A DNA stretch of 7,776 bases from an uncultured Bacteroidales bacterium (GTDB lineage Bacteria > Bacteroidota > Bacteroidia > Bacteroidales > WCHB1-69). Below, in pieces: positions 1-6,354 of the stretch. The notes beneath the pieces were generated by a model. It saw nothing but the letters and a program-made list of their open reading frames with translations, made no database searches and was not told the DNA's origin. Location of the stretch: positions 1 to 7,776 of the forward strand of contig CALAVA010000012.1 of the NCBI GenBank assembly GCA_937892025.1, written 5' to 3'. Every line of letters begins with the position of its first letter. Position 1 is the stretch's first letter. The position numbers and the translations under genes were made by a program.

Positions 1-1
1 C

Positions 2-1048
2 AAGTCCCTTTACGGGCAGATATATGCCAACGCCCTGGGTCTGTTTGACGACTTCAAGGCCGTGCGGAGCGACGTTACGCCCGGGCAGCTTAAGAATGCC
101 TTTACGGCGGCTTTTAACGACCATCCGGAGCTTTTTTACCTGGATACCAAATATTCCGCGGGCCTCAGGAATAACGGGACCTGCCTGGAGATAAAGCTGT
201 ACTTCAACAGCCTGGCTGACAACCTGAATGCCAACAGGTCCATGTTTGAGGATGCGGCTCAGTCACTTGCGGGCGGCGGCGGATCTCCTTATGACCTGGA
301 AAAGAGCGTGCATGCTGCACTGGCCGACAGAAACGTCTATTCACTGGCGGCACCGCATAATCAGAGTGCCTACAGCGCGCTGAACAACGGTTCCACCGTA
401 TGCGCGGGATATTCCAGGGCGTTCCAGTACGTCTGCCAGCTGGCGGGCATTCCCTGCTATTATTGTTCCGGCTACGCTGGAGAAAACCACGCCTGGAACA
501 TAATCTGTCTCGACGGGGATTTCTATAACGTGGACGTCACCTGGGACGACACGGATTCAACTCCCTCATACAATTATGACTGGTTCAACAAGACCGACGA
601 TGACTATGGCACGACGCACGTCCGCAGGGACCTTTCCGTTTACCTGCCTCCGTGCAGCGGCACCAGGTACCGCAATCTGGAGGAAAACCCTGCCGGAACG
701 CAGGATGCGGCACCCGTGAATGAGCCGGCTGCGGCTCCTAAGCTTAAGTCTCTTGAGGATTACGGCCTGACCGAGGATGACATGGTGCGCGACCTGCAGG
801 CATATTACGACAGGGCGCTTGAACTGCTGGGAAGCCTTGGACGCGGAAACAGCACCGTTGACATCCCCGTGGACGGACAGGCGCTTTCGGATCAGGTCAA
901 GAATTCTTTTGATTCAAATGCGATAGACGCGAGCCTGCTTCAGCCCATTCTGTCTAAAACGGGAGCGGATCAGGTCGACGTCACCGTCACGCCCGAAACG
1001 CTGTCGGACGGACGCGTGGTTCTGCATCATTCCGTTACGCTGAGATAA
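2..1048 (+). CDS. Transglutaminase-like superfamily protein, 5'-truncated by the window edge
   Basis: The frame is open from nt 2, so the GTG at 62 is probably internal; 348 residues are visible and the start lies outside. The catalytic triad of a transglutaminase/protease-like fold is clear: Cys134 in STVCAGYSRAFQY (codon at 401), His163 in GENHAWN, and Asp178 in NVDVTWDD. The preceding 'SAYSALNNG' and following 'GIPCYYCSG' match the usual layout of Firmicutes transglutaminase-domain surface proteins. After the core comes an Ala/Pro/Glu-rich linker (around residues 225-250) and a C-terminal region of about 100 residues that I do not recognise. Such proteins are usually secreted, but any signal peptide would be upstream of the window. 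The substrate is unknown: it could be a cross-linking enzyme, a protease or a peptide-binding relic. Base composition is much GC-richer than anything between 1050 and 7510, so this block comes from a different genome or a recent transfer. Domain call firm; role not known. Confidence 0.85.
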   Translation, partial: KSLYGQIYANALGLFDDFKAVRSDVTPGQLKNAFTAAFNDHPELFYLDTKYSAGLRNNGTCLEIKLYFNSLADNLNANRSMFEDAAQSLAGGGGSPYDLEKSVHAALADRNVYSLAAPHNQSAYSALNNGSTVCAGYSRAFQYVCQLAGIPCYYCSGYAGENHAWNIICLDGDFYNVDVTWDDTDSTPSYNYDWFNKTDDDYGTTHVRRDLSVYLPPCSGTRYRNLEENPAGTQDAAPVNEPAAAPKLKSLEDYGLTEDDMVRDLQAYYDRALELLGSLGRGNSTVDIPVDGQALSDQVKNSFDSNAIDASLLQPILSKTGADQVDVTVTPETLSDGRVVLHHSVTLR

Positions 1049-1060
1049 ATGGCATTATGT

Positions 1061-1108
1061 CAACTACATATAGTGGATTTTCATAAAATAACACACTATA
1101 TGTAGTTG
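1061..1108. repeat. Perfect 15-bp inverted repeat with 18-nt loop
   Basis: CAACTACATATAGTG at 1061-1075 is exactly complementary to CACTATATGTAGTTG at 1094-1108, with an 18-nt loop. It begins 12 bp after the stop of the transglutaminase gene. A run of nine T follows at 1116-1124, seven bases past the stem, so it could act as a weak rightward terminator, but the stem is AT-rich and the T-run is not adjacent. On the minus strand it falls within the last codons of the Stealth-containing reading frame. It sits where base composition changes, so it may instead be linked to the joining of two DNAs. Confidence 0.7.
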
Positions 1109-2086
1109 CCTGATGTTTTTTTTTGCTGTATTATATTCTCTTAAAAAAGTTTTTTTCGTATGGACTTGGTAATTAGTAGCAATAATAGCAGGTACTACTG
1201 TACCATTTTGGACATAGAAGAAATCAGATTTATTTAAAGGTTTCCCAATGAAACAATCATCATCCATTGCTATGAAATTATCAGACATTCCATATTCTTT
1301 CATTTTCCAATAACGAAATTGAAAAGCATGACTATTGGCACTATCGTATCCTAATAAATCCTTATCTTTCACAAAAACAATTTTATCGCTAATTAATTCA
1401 GGTGATTTTAAAAATTTCACATTTTCATTTGGCATTAAGATAAATATCTTTCTTACCCAAGGAATATTCTGAAGGATACTTCTTAGACTATAACGCAATT
1501 CATCATTTTGTTGATCTTTATTTATTTGTTTTATTCCTTCTCTTTTTAACTTAGGATCACTTAAATCGATATATTTAACTAATACATCAATTGGCTCTTT
1601 TTCTATTAATTCTAAATCATGCTCATCATCTTTCTCCACTTCTGAATATATTTTTAATAAATAAAATTTGCAAAATCTAGTTAAATGTCCAAAAGAACAT
1701 TTTAATTTAAAATTATCTTCACAGAGATAACAACCTAAGTCACTTTTTATAGTATAAATATTTGTTTCTGTTTCTTTTTGCATTTCTGCAAAATTGCTTA
1801 ATCGAGTCTGTAAACCTTGACAAACATCTTCTAAATCACTTACTTCTAAAGGTAATTCCCCTCTAACAACCCTTACTTTGTCAATTTTGGAGTATGTCGT
1901 TTGTAATTTATACAATGAAATTAAATCATTTTCAATGTTTTTATCTACACCAATTTCTGTTTCAACATTGTGATTTTGAGTGTTAGTATCTTCAACTTTC
2001 ATTGAAACTTGTGTTTTTTTTGTTTCTTTTTTTTCTTTAACTTTATTTTCAGCGGTTTCTTTGGTACTTTTTTTAGCGGTTGCCAT
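1064..2086 (-). CDS. Chimeric ORF: N-terminus of a DUF164/CT398-type coiled-coil zinc-ribbon protein joined to a Stealth-family phosphotransferase fragment
   Basis: This is a 340-residue frame made of two unrelated parts. Residues 1-116 match the start of the Bacteroidetes C4-type zinc-ribbon (DUF164) protein: a Lys/Thr/Ala-rich leader (MATAKKSTKE...), then LISLYKLQTTYSKID, VRGELPLEVSDLEDV and a coiled coil through GLQTRLSNFAEMQ. The family continues as coiled coil for about 100 residues and ends in a CxxC zinc ribbon, which is absent. From about residue 117 the protein becomes a Stealth enzyme fragment: CR1-like IDVLVKYIDLSDP (166-178), CR2-like NDELRYSLRSI and PWVRKIFIL (194-217), and NFIAMDDDCFIGKPL (270-284), followed by SDFFYVQNG. 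CR3 and CR4 are missing, and the last 10-15 residues are encoded by the inverted repeat. Stealth proteins transfer sugar-1-phosphates (GNPTAB, bacterial capsule enzymes). The start at 2086 suits DUF164; the frame extends up to 2191, but only through nif3 coding sequence. It is probably not a functional protein. Confidence 0.8.
   Translation of the reverse strand: MATAKKSTKETAENKVKEKKETKKTQVSMKVEDTNTQNHNVETEIGVDKNIENDLISLYKLQTTYSKIDKVRVVRGELPLEVSDLEDVCQGLQTRLSNFAEMQKETETNIYTIKSDLGCYLCEDNFKLKCSFGHLTRFCKFYLLKIYSEVEKDDEHDLELIEKEPIDVLVKYIDLSDPKLKREGIKQINKDQQNDELRYSLRSILQNIPWVRKIFILMPNENVKFLKSPELISDKIVFVKDKDLLGYDSANSHAFQFRYWKMKEYGMSDNFIAMDDDCFIGKPLNKSDFFYVQNGTVVPAIIATNYQVHTKKTFLREYNTAKKNIRQLHIVCYFMKIHYM
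1735..1750. other. Junction inside the chimeric ORF (DUF164 part to Stealth part)
   Basis: Reading the minus strand, similarity to the DUF164 coiled coil ends around ETETNIYTIKSD (Asp codon at 1741-1739), and unrelated sequence starting LGCYLCED follows. The frame is kept by chance or by microhomology. Both sides are AT-rich, so composition does not reveal the join; only protein family identity does. The position is accurate to perhaps 15 bases. Confidence 0.6.
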
Positions 2087-2117
2087 ATCAATTATTATAT
2101 TAAAAAATAGTATGCTC

Positions 2118-3212
2118 TTAAAAATATTTAACAGGATTAATTTCTTGTTCTGAAATCGCAAAATTACTAAATTTTTCAATAAGTTTTTCAAAAATCAATT
2201 TTTTTGTTGCAATTTCACTTTCATAATGACCTATATCCACTAAAATGAGTTGATTTTGTGTGTCTATAAAATGGTTATGTTTAAATTCGGCACTAATAAA
2301 AATATCGGCATGTTTGTTGATAGCAGTTGGAATAAGAAAGGCTCCGCTCCCTCCACATATCGCCACTTGTTTTATCTTTTTGGCTTGATAGTTTGTGCAT
2401 TTGACAACAGAAAGTGATAATTGCTGTTTTAAAAATGTAAGAAATTCATCTAAATCCATACATTCAGATAAATGTCCTATCATGCCCGCACCAATATATG
2501 GATTAGTGTTGGCAAGGTTGATAATATCAAAGGCAACTTCTTCGTATGGGTGGGCTTGTCGTAGAGTTTGTATCATAGTTTCTTGTAAAAAGGCAGGGAA
2601 AACCATTTCTATTTTTGTCTCTTCCTCTTGGTGTAATTGCCCTATAACTCCAACAAAAGGATGAGCATTGCTTTCTGCTCTAAAAGTACCAAAGCCTAAT
2701 TGATTATAACTACATGAATTATAATTGCCGATATGCCCACCGCCAACATCAAATAAGGCTTGACGAACGCTATCGCAATAGTGGGTAGGAACAAAGGTGA
2801 TTATTTTTTTTAATTGTTGCTCTTTGGGGGATAGAATTGTTATATCTTGTAAATTTAATGCAGACGCAAACGCATGATTTACACCATTATATATGTTATC
2901 TAAATTCGTATGCATGGCATAAATGCAAATATCCCGTTTAATGGCTTCTATAATTATTTTTTCTATCGCGGTTTTACCACTGATTTTTTTGATAGGATTG
3001 AAAATTAATGGGTGATGGCTAATAATAAGATTTGCCTTTTTGTCTATCGCTTCTTGGAACACTTGTGGTGTAACATCTAAGCATATCAATCCTTTATGCA
3101 ATTCTTGATTGGTGTTTCCAATTTGTAAACCGGCATTGTCATACGGCTCTTGATAGGCAGGATTTGCCCAATTTTCTAATTCTTTAATGACATCATTTAT
3201 TGTATTTTTCAT
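2118..3212 (-). CDS. Nif3-like dinuclear metal center protein (DUF34/YqfO long form)
   Basis: This is a 364-residue member of the Nif3/YbgI/YqfO family, often annotated 'GTP cyclohydrolase 1 type 2 homolog'; the physiological reaction is unsettled. The metal ligands are visible: His-His in LIISHHPLIF (62-71), HTNLDN (101-106), and the C-terminal GHYESE (328-333) supplying His and Glu. The N-terminal EPYDNAGLQIGN is typical. The middle segment of about 100 residues, ending in HPYEEVAFD (221-229), is the PII/CutA-like insert that makes the long form of about 365 residues, so length is normal. The start was set at 3212 (MKNTINDVIKEL), because the in-frame ATG at 3242 lies upstream of the expected transcription start of the promoter at 3240-3272 and adds only an Asn-rich tail. 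The DUF164 gene follows 31 bp downstream, a common Bacteroidetes pairing. Confidence 0.93.
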   Translation of the reverse strand: MKNTINDVIKELENWANPAYQEPYDNAGLQIGNTNQELHKGLICLDVTPQVFQEAIDKKANLIISHHPLIFNPIKKISGKTAIEKIIIEAIKRDICIYAMHTNLDNIYNGVNHAFASALNLQDITILSPKEQQLKKIITFVPTHYCDSVRQALFDVGGGHIGNYNSCSYNQLGFGTFRAESNAHPFVGVIGQLHQEEETKIEMVFPAFLQETMIQTLRQAHPYEEVAFDIINLANTNPYIGAGMIGHLSECMDLDEFLTFLKQQLSLSVVKCTNYQAKKIKQVAICGGSGAFLIPTAINKHADIFISAEFKHNHFIDTQNQLILVDIGHYESEIATKKLIFEKLIEKFSNFAISEQEINPVKYF

Positions 3213-3329
3213 CAGAAAAAGATTATTATTATTTTTGTTCAAAATTACAAAAAAAAATGCTATTTTAGCAAAAAAATTTTTTTTAATTTGGAATAATTAT
3301 AATATATTTATAATCAACCAATTGGGAAT
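3213..3329. promoter_or_regulatory. Divergent nif3 / lpxK intergenic region
   Basis: This 117-bp spacer is extremely AT-rich and separates the two divergent operons. It holds a clear leftward promoter (3240-3272). A rightward promoter for lpxK must lie here or within the start of nif3. The candidates I see are poor: TATTTTTG at 3230-3237 fits TAnnTTTG but has no TTTG/TTG at the right distance, and TATATTTA at 3303-3310 is only near-consensus. A small palindrome TGCTATTTTAGCA (3258-3270) sits between the -33 and -7 elements of the leftward promoter and could be an operator, or chance in AT-rich DNA. Confidence 0.5.
3240..3272 (-). promoter_or_regulatory. Bacteroidetes-type promoter (-33/-7) for nif3
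   Basis: On the minus strand TTTG (3272-3269) is followed by 21 nt and then TAATTTTG (3247-3240). This is an exact fit to the Bacteroidetes primary-sigma consensus TTTG-N(about 19-21)-TAnnTTTG. The expected transcript would start near 3235, about 20 nt before the nif3 ATG at 3212. It supports both the Bacteroidetes assignment of the core segment and the choice of the shorter nif3 start. Confidence 0.65.
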
Positions 3330-4382
3330 ATGGTAAATTTGTTGCTCTTTCCTATTTCTGCTCTTTTATCGTTGATAATGAAATTAAGACGATATTTTTT
3401 CAACCTAAAAGGCAGAGTCTCTTATAATAAACCCATTATAGGAGTGGGCAATTTATGTGTTGGCGGTTCTGGCAAAACGCCACATGTAGAATATTTGATT
3501 CGATTATTATCAAAAGATAACAATGTTACTACATTATCAAGAGGTTATGGTAGGCTTACCAAAGGTTTCTTGTTTGCAGATAGCAAATCCACTGTTTATC
3601 AAGTTGGTGATGAACCATTGTCTTATTATAAAAAATATCCTTCTATTTCTGTTGCAGTTTGTGAAGATAGAGTGTTGGGAATCAATACTATTTTGCAAAA
3701 AATTCCAGATACAGACGTAATTATTTTGGATGATGCTTATCAACATTTGCAAGTAAAGGCTGGTTTAAATATTTTATTGACAGATTATTACCATATTTAT
3801 CCCAAAGATTATGTAATTCCCATGGGACGCTTGCGAGAGCCTATGTCAGCAGCAAAAGAGGCTGATATAATTATTGTTACCAAATGTCCAAAGGTTTTTA
3901 CTGGTATAGAAGAGCAGTTTCTTAGAGAAAAAATACAAATTCTTCCTCATCAAAAATTATATTTTTCTTATATAGAATTTGGTAAACTGCAACCATTAAC
4001 CACACCAGCCATGCAAATAAATTCAGCCTCAATACGTAGCGTGGTGTCCATTACAGGTATTGCAAATCCGTATCCTTTTTTAGAATATATTCGAGAGCAT
4101 TATTCAGAAATACAAGAACTTACATTTCCTGACCATCATCGGTTTACTCGTAATGATTTGGAAAAAACAAAACAATATTTTCATCGGTCATTATCGAGAC
4201 AAGCCGCTATTTTTACTACAGAAAAAGATGCGGTTAGATTAAAGGCAGATTATTTGGACGATATTGTTAGTCAGTTGCCGATATTTTTCTTGCCGATAGA
4301 GGTGAAATTTCCCGCAAGATTTAAACAAGAATTTGAAAATCAAATTATTGATTATGTTACAAAAAATAAAAGAAACCGCTGA
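3330..4382 (+). CDS. lpxK: Tetraacyldisaccharide 4'-kinase (lipid A biosynthesis)
   Basis: LpxK phosphorylates the 4' position of tetraacyldisaccharide-1-phosphate, giving lipid IVA at the inner face of the cytoplasmic membrane, so the core organism is a Gram-negative making lipid A. At 350 residues it is the family's normal length. Visible motifs in order are: a hydrophobic N-terminal membrane-anchoring helix (about 1-20), a P-loop IGVGNLCVGGSGKTP (37-51), SRGYGR (70-75), QVGDEP (91-96), the Walker B-like DDAYQHL (134-140), PMGRLREP (164-171), FPDHHRF (266-272) and TTEKDAVRL (296-304). The ATG start gives the expected membrane helix; there is no Shine-Dalgarno, only an AT-rich leader, as usual in Bacteroidetes. 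It heads a tight operon and its 3' end overlaps punA by 29 bp. lpxK next to a PNP gene is a familiar Bacteroidales arrangement. Confidence 0.97.
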   Translation: MVNLLLFPISALLSLIMKLRRYFFNLKGRVSYNKPIIGVGNLCVGGSGKTPHVEYLIRLLSKDNNVTTLSRGYGRLTKGFLFADSKSTVYQVGDEPLSYYKKYPSISVAVCEDRVLGINTILQKIPDTDVIILDDAYQHLQVKAGLNILLTDYYHIYPKDYVIPMGRLREPMSAAKEADIIIVTKCPKVFTGIEEQFLREKIQILPHQKLYFSYIEFGKLQPLTTPAMQINSASIRSVVSITGIANPYPFLEYIREHYSEIQELTFPDHHRFTRNDLEKTKQYFHRSLSRQAAIFTTEKDAVRLKADYLDDIVSQLPIFFLPIEVKFPARFKQEFENQIIDYVTKNKRNR

Positions 4383-5166
4383 TTTTTTGATGCAGACATA
4401 TCCTTCTAAAGCAAAAATTGCTATAGTTTTAGGGTCTGGATTGAATAATTTAATTCAAGATATAGCGGTAGAACATATTGTTTCTTATGCAGATATTCCT
4501 AATTTTCCTATTTCTACAGTGAAAGGTCATGAAGGAAATTTATTGTTTGGAAAACTCAATGGTGTAGCGGTTGTAGCCATGCAAGGACGGTTTCACTATT
4601 ATGAAGGTTATGATATGAAACAAGTAACATTTCCGATTCGCGTTTTTAAGGCAATGGGTGTAGAAAACGTTATTTTGTCAAATGCGGCAGGGGGCATAAA
4701 TCCTTTATTTCATGTCGGGGATATTATGATGATTACTGACCATATCAATTTGTTCCCAGAACACCCTTTAAGAGGTAAAAATGAAGACTCTTTGGGGCCA
4801 CGATTCCCTGATATGAGTGAAACTTATAGTAAAGTTTTGCTACAAAAAGCAGAGCAAATTGCACAAAAACACAATATTTTATATCATAAAGGAGTGTATG
4901 TGGGTACTCAAGGACCAACATTTGAAACTCCTGCAGAATACAAGATGTTTCGATTTATCGGTGGAGATTGTGTGGGCATGTCCACGGTTCCCGAAGCGAT
5001 AGTAGCACACCATACCAATATGAATTGTATTGCCTTTTCGGTTGTTACAGACTTGGGCATTAGTGATGTTGTAGAAAAAGTATCTCATCAAGAGGTGTTG
5101 AATGCTGCGTGTGTGGCAGAACCAAAATTGAGATTGATTGTTAGTGAATTAGTAAAAGTAATTTAA
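4354..5166 (+). CDS. punA: Purine nucleoside phosphorylase, trimeric PNP/MTAP class
   Basis: This enzyme cleaves purine (deoxy)nucleosides with phosphate to base and (deoxy)ribose-1-phosphate in cytoplasmic purine salvage. The 270-residue length from the ATG at 4354 is the family norm, so this start is preferred over the in-frame ATG at 4333. Motifs: IVLGSGLN (24-31, phosphate binding), KGHEGNL (57-63), MQGRFHYYEGY (76-86), SNAAGGIN (109-116), TDHINL (128-133), TQGPTFETPAEYK (185-197, including the base-binding Glu), CVGMS (206-210) and VVTDLG (230-235). The Asp in TDLG takes the place usually held by the Asn that recognises 6-oxopurines in mammalian PNP, so base preference may be broader or different; I believe this Asp is common in Bacteroidetes homologues. 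The gene overlaps the end of lpxK and is followed after 6 bp by holB, so translation is probably coupled. Confidence 0.95.
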   Translation: MLQKIKETADFLMQTYPSKAKIAIVLGSGLNNLIQDIAVEHIVSYADIPNFPISTVKGHEGNLLFGKLNGVAVVAMQGRFHYYEGYDMKQVTFPIRVFKAMGVENVILSNAAGGINPLFHVGDIMMITDHINLFPEHPLRGKNEDSLGPRFPDMSETYSKVLLQKAEQIAQKHNILYHKGVYVGTQGPTFETPAEYKMFRFIGGDCVGMSTVPEAIVAHHTNMNCIAFSVVTDLGISDVVEKVSHQEVLNAACVAEPKLRLIVSELVKVI

Positions 5167-5172
5167 AAAAGG

Positions 5173-6354
5173 ATGCTATTTTCAGAAGTTTTTGTTTCCC
5201 AATATCTTAAGGATATTTTAAAAAATACGGTTAAAAATAAGCGTATCAGTCATGCACAATTATTCTTAGGGCAACAAGGAACACATAGTTTAGGTTTGGC
5301 AATAGCATATTGTCAATATATTGCTTGTCAGAATCGTACAGAAACAGATGCTTGTGGGCATTGCCCTTCATGCGTTAAGTTTAATAATTTGACACATCCT
5401 GATTTGCATTTTTTCTTTCCGAACTTTTCACCTGAAAAAAAAACATATTCCTCATTGGATTATTATGAGCAATGGCGAAATTTGTTGAAATCAAATAATG
5501 CTTTAATTTCATTTCAACAATGGGTAGAGACAATAGATGCTGGTAATAAACAACTTCAAATCAATGTTAGGGATTCAGCCGTATTGTTAGACCAAATGAT
5601 AATGAAACCCTATGAGTCAGAATATAAGTTTTTTATCATTTGGCTTCCAGAAAAAATGAACATAGATTGTGCCAACAAATTGCTTAAAACATTAGAAGAA
5701 CCTGATGGCAAAACTTTGCTGATTTTGGTGGCTGAAGATTATGATAGTATTTTGGGAACAATTCTTTCAAGGACACAATTGCTCAAAATCAACAAATTGC
5801 CATTAGAAGAATTTATAGATGTCGTTTCCAAACACGTAGAATGTGAGAAAAGTATTGCGTCTGAAATTGCTTCTTTAACTGATTGTAATTTACAGCAAGC
5901 ACTTCATTTAGGAATGAATATCGTAGATGGGGATAATTTTCAATTATTTTGTTCCATGATGCGTTGTGCTTATCGTTTGGCTTATTTTGCCAATAAAATA
6001 GATAAAACCGATTTTGATACAGCAGATACAACAATACGCGAATTGGTCACTTTGGGGCGAGAAAAACAAAAGAATTTCTTAACCTATTCTTTAAATCTCA
6101 TCAGAAAATGTGTTTTGTTGAGTTGTAATGCAGAACAATTGGTGAAAATGCCCGACCAAGAGGATAAATGGGTGCATGATTTCGCTCCTTTTGTAAATGC
6201 TACTAATGGTCATTATATGGTGGAGGCTTTTAATAATGCTCTAAATGATATTGCTAAAAACGGAAACCCTATGATAGTCTTTACTGATTTGTTGTTCTTG
6301 ATAGGACAAATTATCCGTGTCGGAGACCCGCGTTTAAATAGAAAAAATGCTTAA
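5173..6354 (+). CDS. holB: DNA polymerase III delta' subunit (clamp loader)
   Basis: Delta' is the stator of the clamp-loader complex that places the beta sliding clamp on primed DNA. The protein has 393 residues. Near the start, RISHAQLFLGQQGTHSL (24-40) occupies the P-loop position but lacks GKT/GKS, as expected of a non-ATP-binding delta'. A zinc module follows with Cys52, Cys61, Cys64 and Cys67 (ACQ...DACGHCPSC), then HPDLHFF. The AAA+ core continues with NKLLKTLEEP (168-177) and the arginine-finger-type segment LSRTQLLKI (198-206; SRT where many relatives have SRC). The C-terminal collar half is poorly conserved, as usual. The insert of about 50 residues after HPDLHFFFP (roughly 84-134) matches what I recall of Bacteroidetes delta' proteins. 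The start ATG lies 6 bp after the punA stop with an A-run before it; the end overlaps abcF by 8 bp (ATGCTTAA). Confidence 0.9.
   Translation: MLFSEVFVSQYLKDILKNTVKNKRISHAQLFLGQQGTHSLGLAIAYCQYIACQNRTETDACGHCPSCVKFNNLTHPDLHFFFPNFSPEKKTYSSLDYYEQWRNLLKSNNALISFQQWVETIDAGNKQLQINVRDSAVLLDQMIMKPYESEYKFFIIWLPEKMNIDCANKLLKTLEEPDGKTLLILVAEDYDSILGTILSRTQLLKINKLPLEEFIDVVSKHVECEKSIASEIASLTDCNLQQALHLGMNIVDGDNFQLFCSMMRCAYRLAYFANKIDKTDFDTADTTIRELVTLGREKQKNFLTYSLNLIRKCVLLSCNAEQLVKMPDQEDKWVHDFAPFVNATNGHYMVEAFNNALNDIAKNGNPMIVFTDLLFLIGQIIRVGDPRLNRKNA

Noticed and set aside
1061..1124. Strong intrinsic terminator
   Set aside because: The stem is AT-rich with an 18-nt loop and the T-run begins seven bases after it, so it is listed only as an inverted repeat with possible weak terminator activity.
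1064..1745. Functional capsule phosphotransferase of the Bacteroidetes organism
   Set aside because: No own start, CR3/CR4 absent, no neighbouring capsule genes, and it is fused to half of an unrelated conserved protein.
2087..2191. N-terminal extension of the chimeric ORF back to 2191
   Set aside because: It overlaps the 3' end of nif3 on the same strand and encodes Leu/Ile-rich filler; the DUF164 family starts at MATAKK (2086).
2395..2664. Plus-strand open frame of 89 codons inside nif3
   Set aside because: It lies antisense to a strongly conserved gene and its translation shows no recognisable family or start signal. The same holds for the other short frames within lpxK, punA, holB and abcF.
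3213..3242. Upstream in-frame ATG for nif3 at 3242 (10 extra residues, MNKNNNN...)
   Set aside because: It lies upstream of the predicted transcription start and the added residues are Asn-rich and not part of the family; MKNTINDV at 3212 matches the family start.
5200..5300. Loss-of-function P-loop in holB (GQQGTHSL without GKT)
   Set aside because: Delta' subunits of clamp loaders normally do not bind ATP, so a degenerate P-loop is expected rather than damage.
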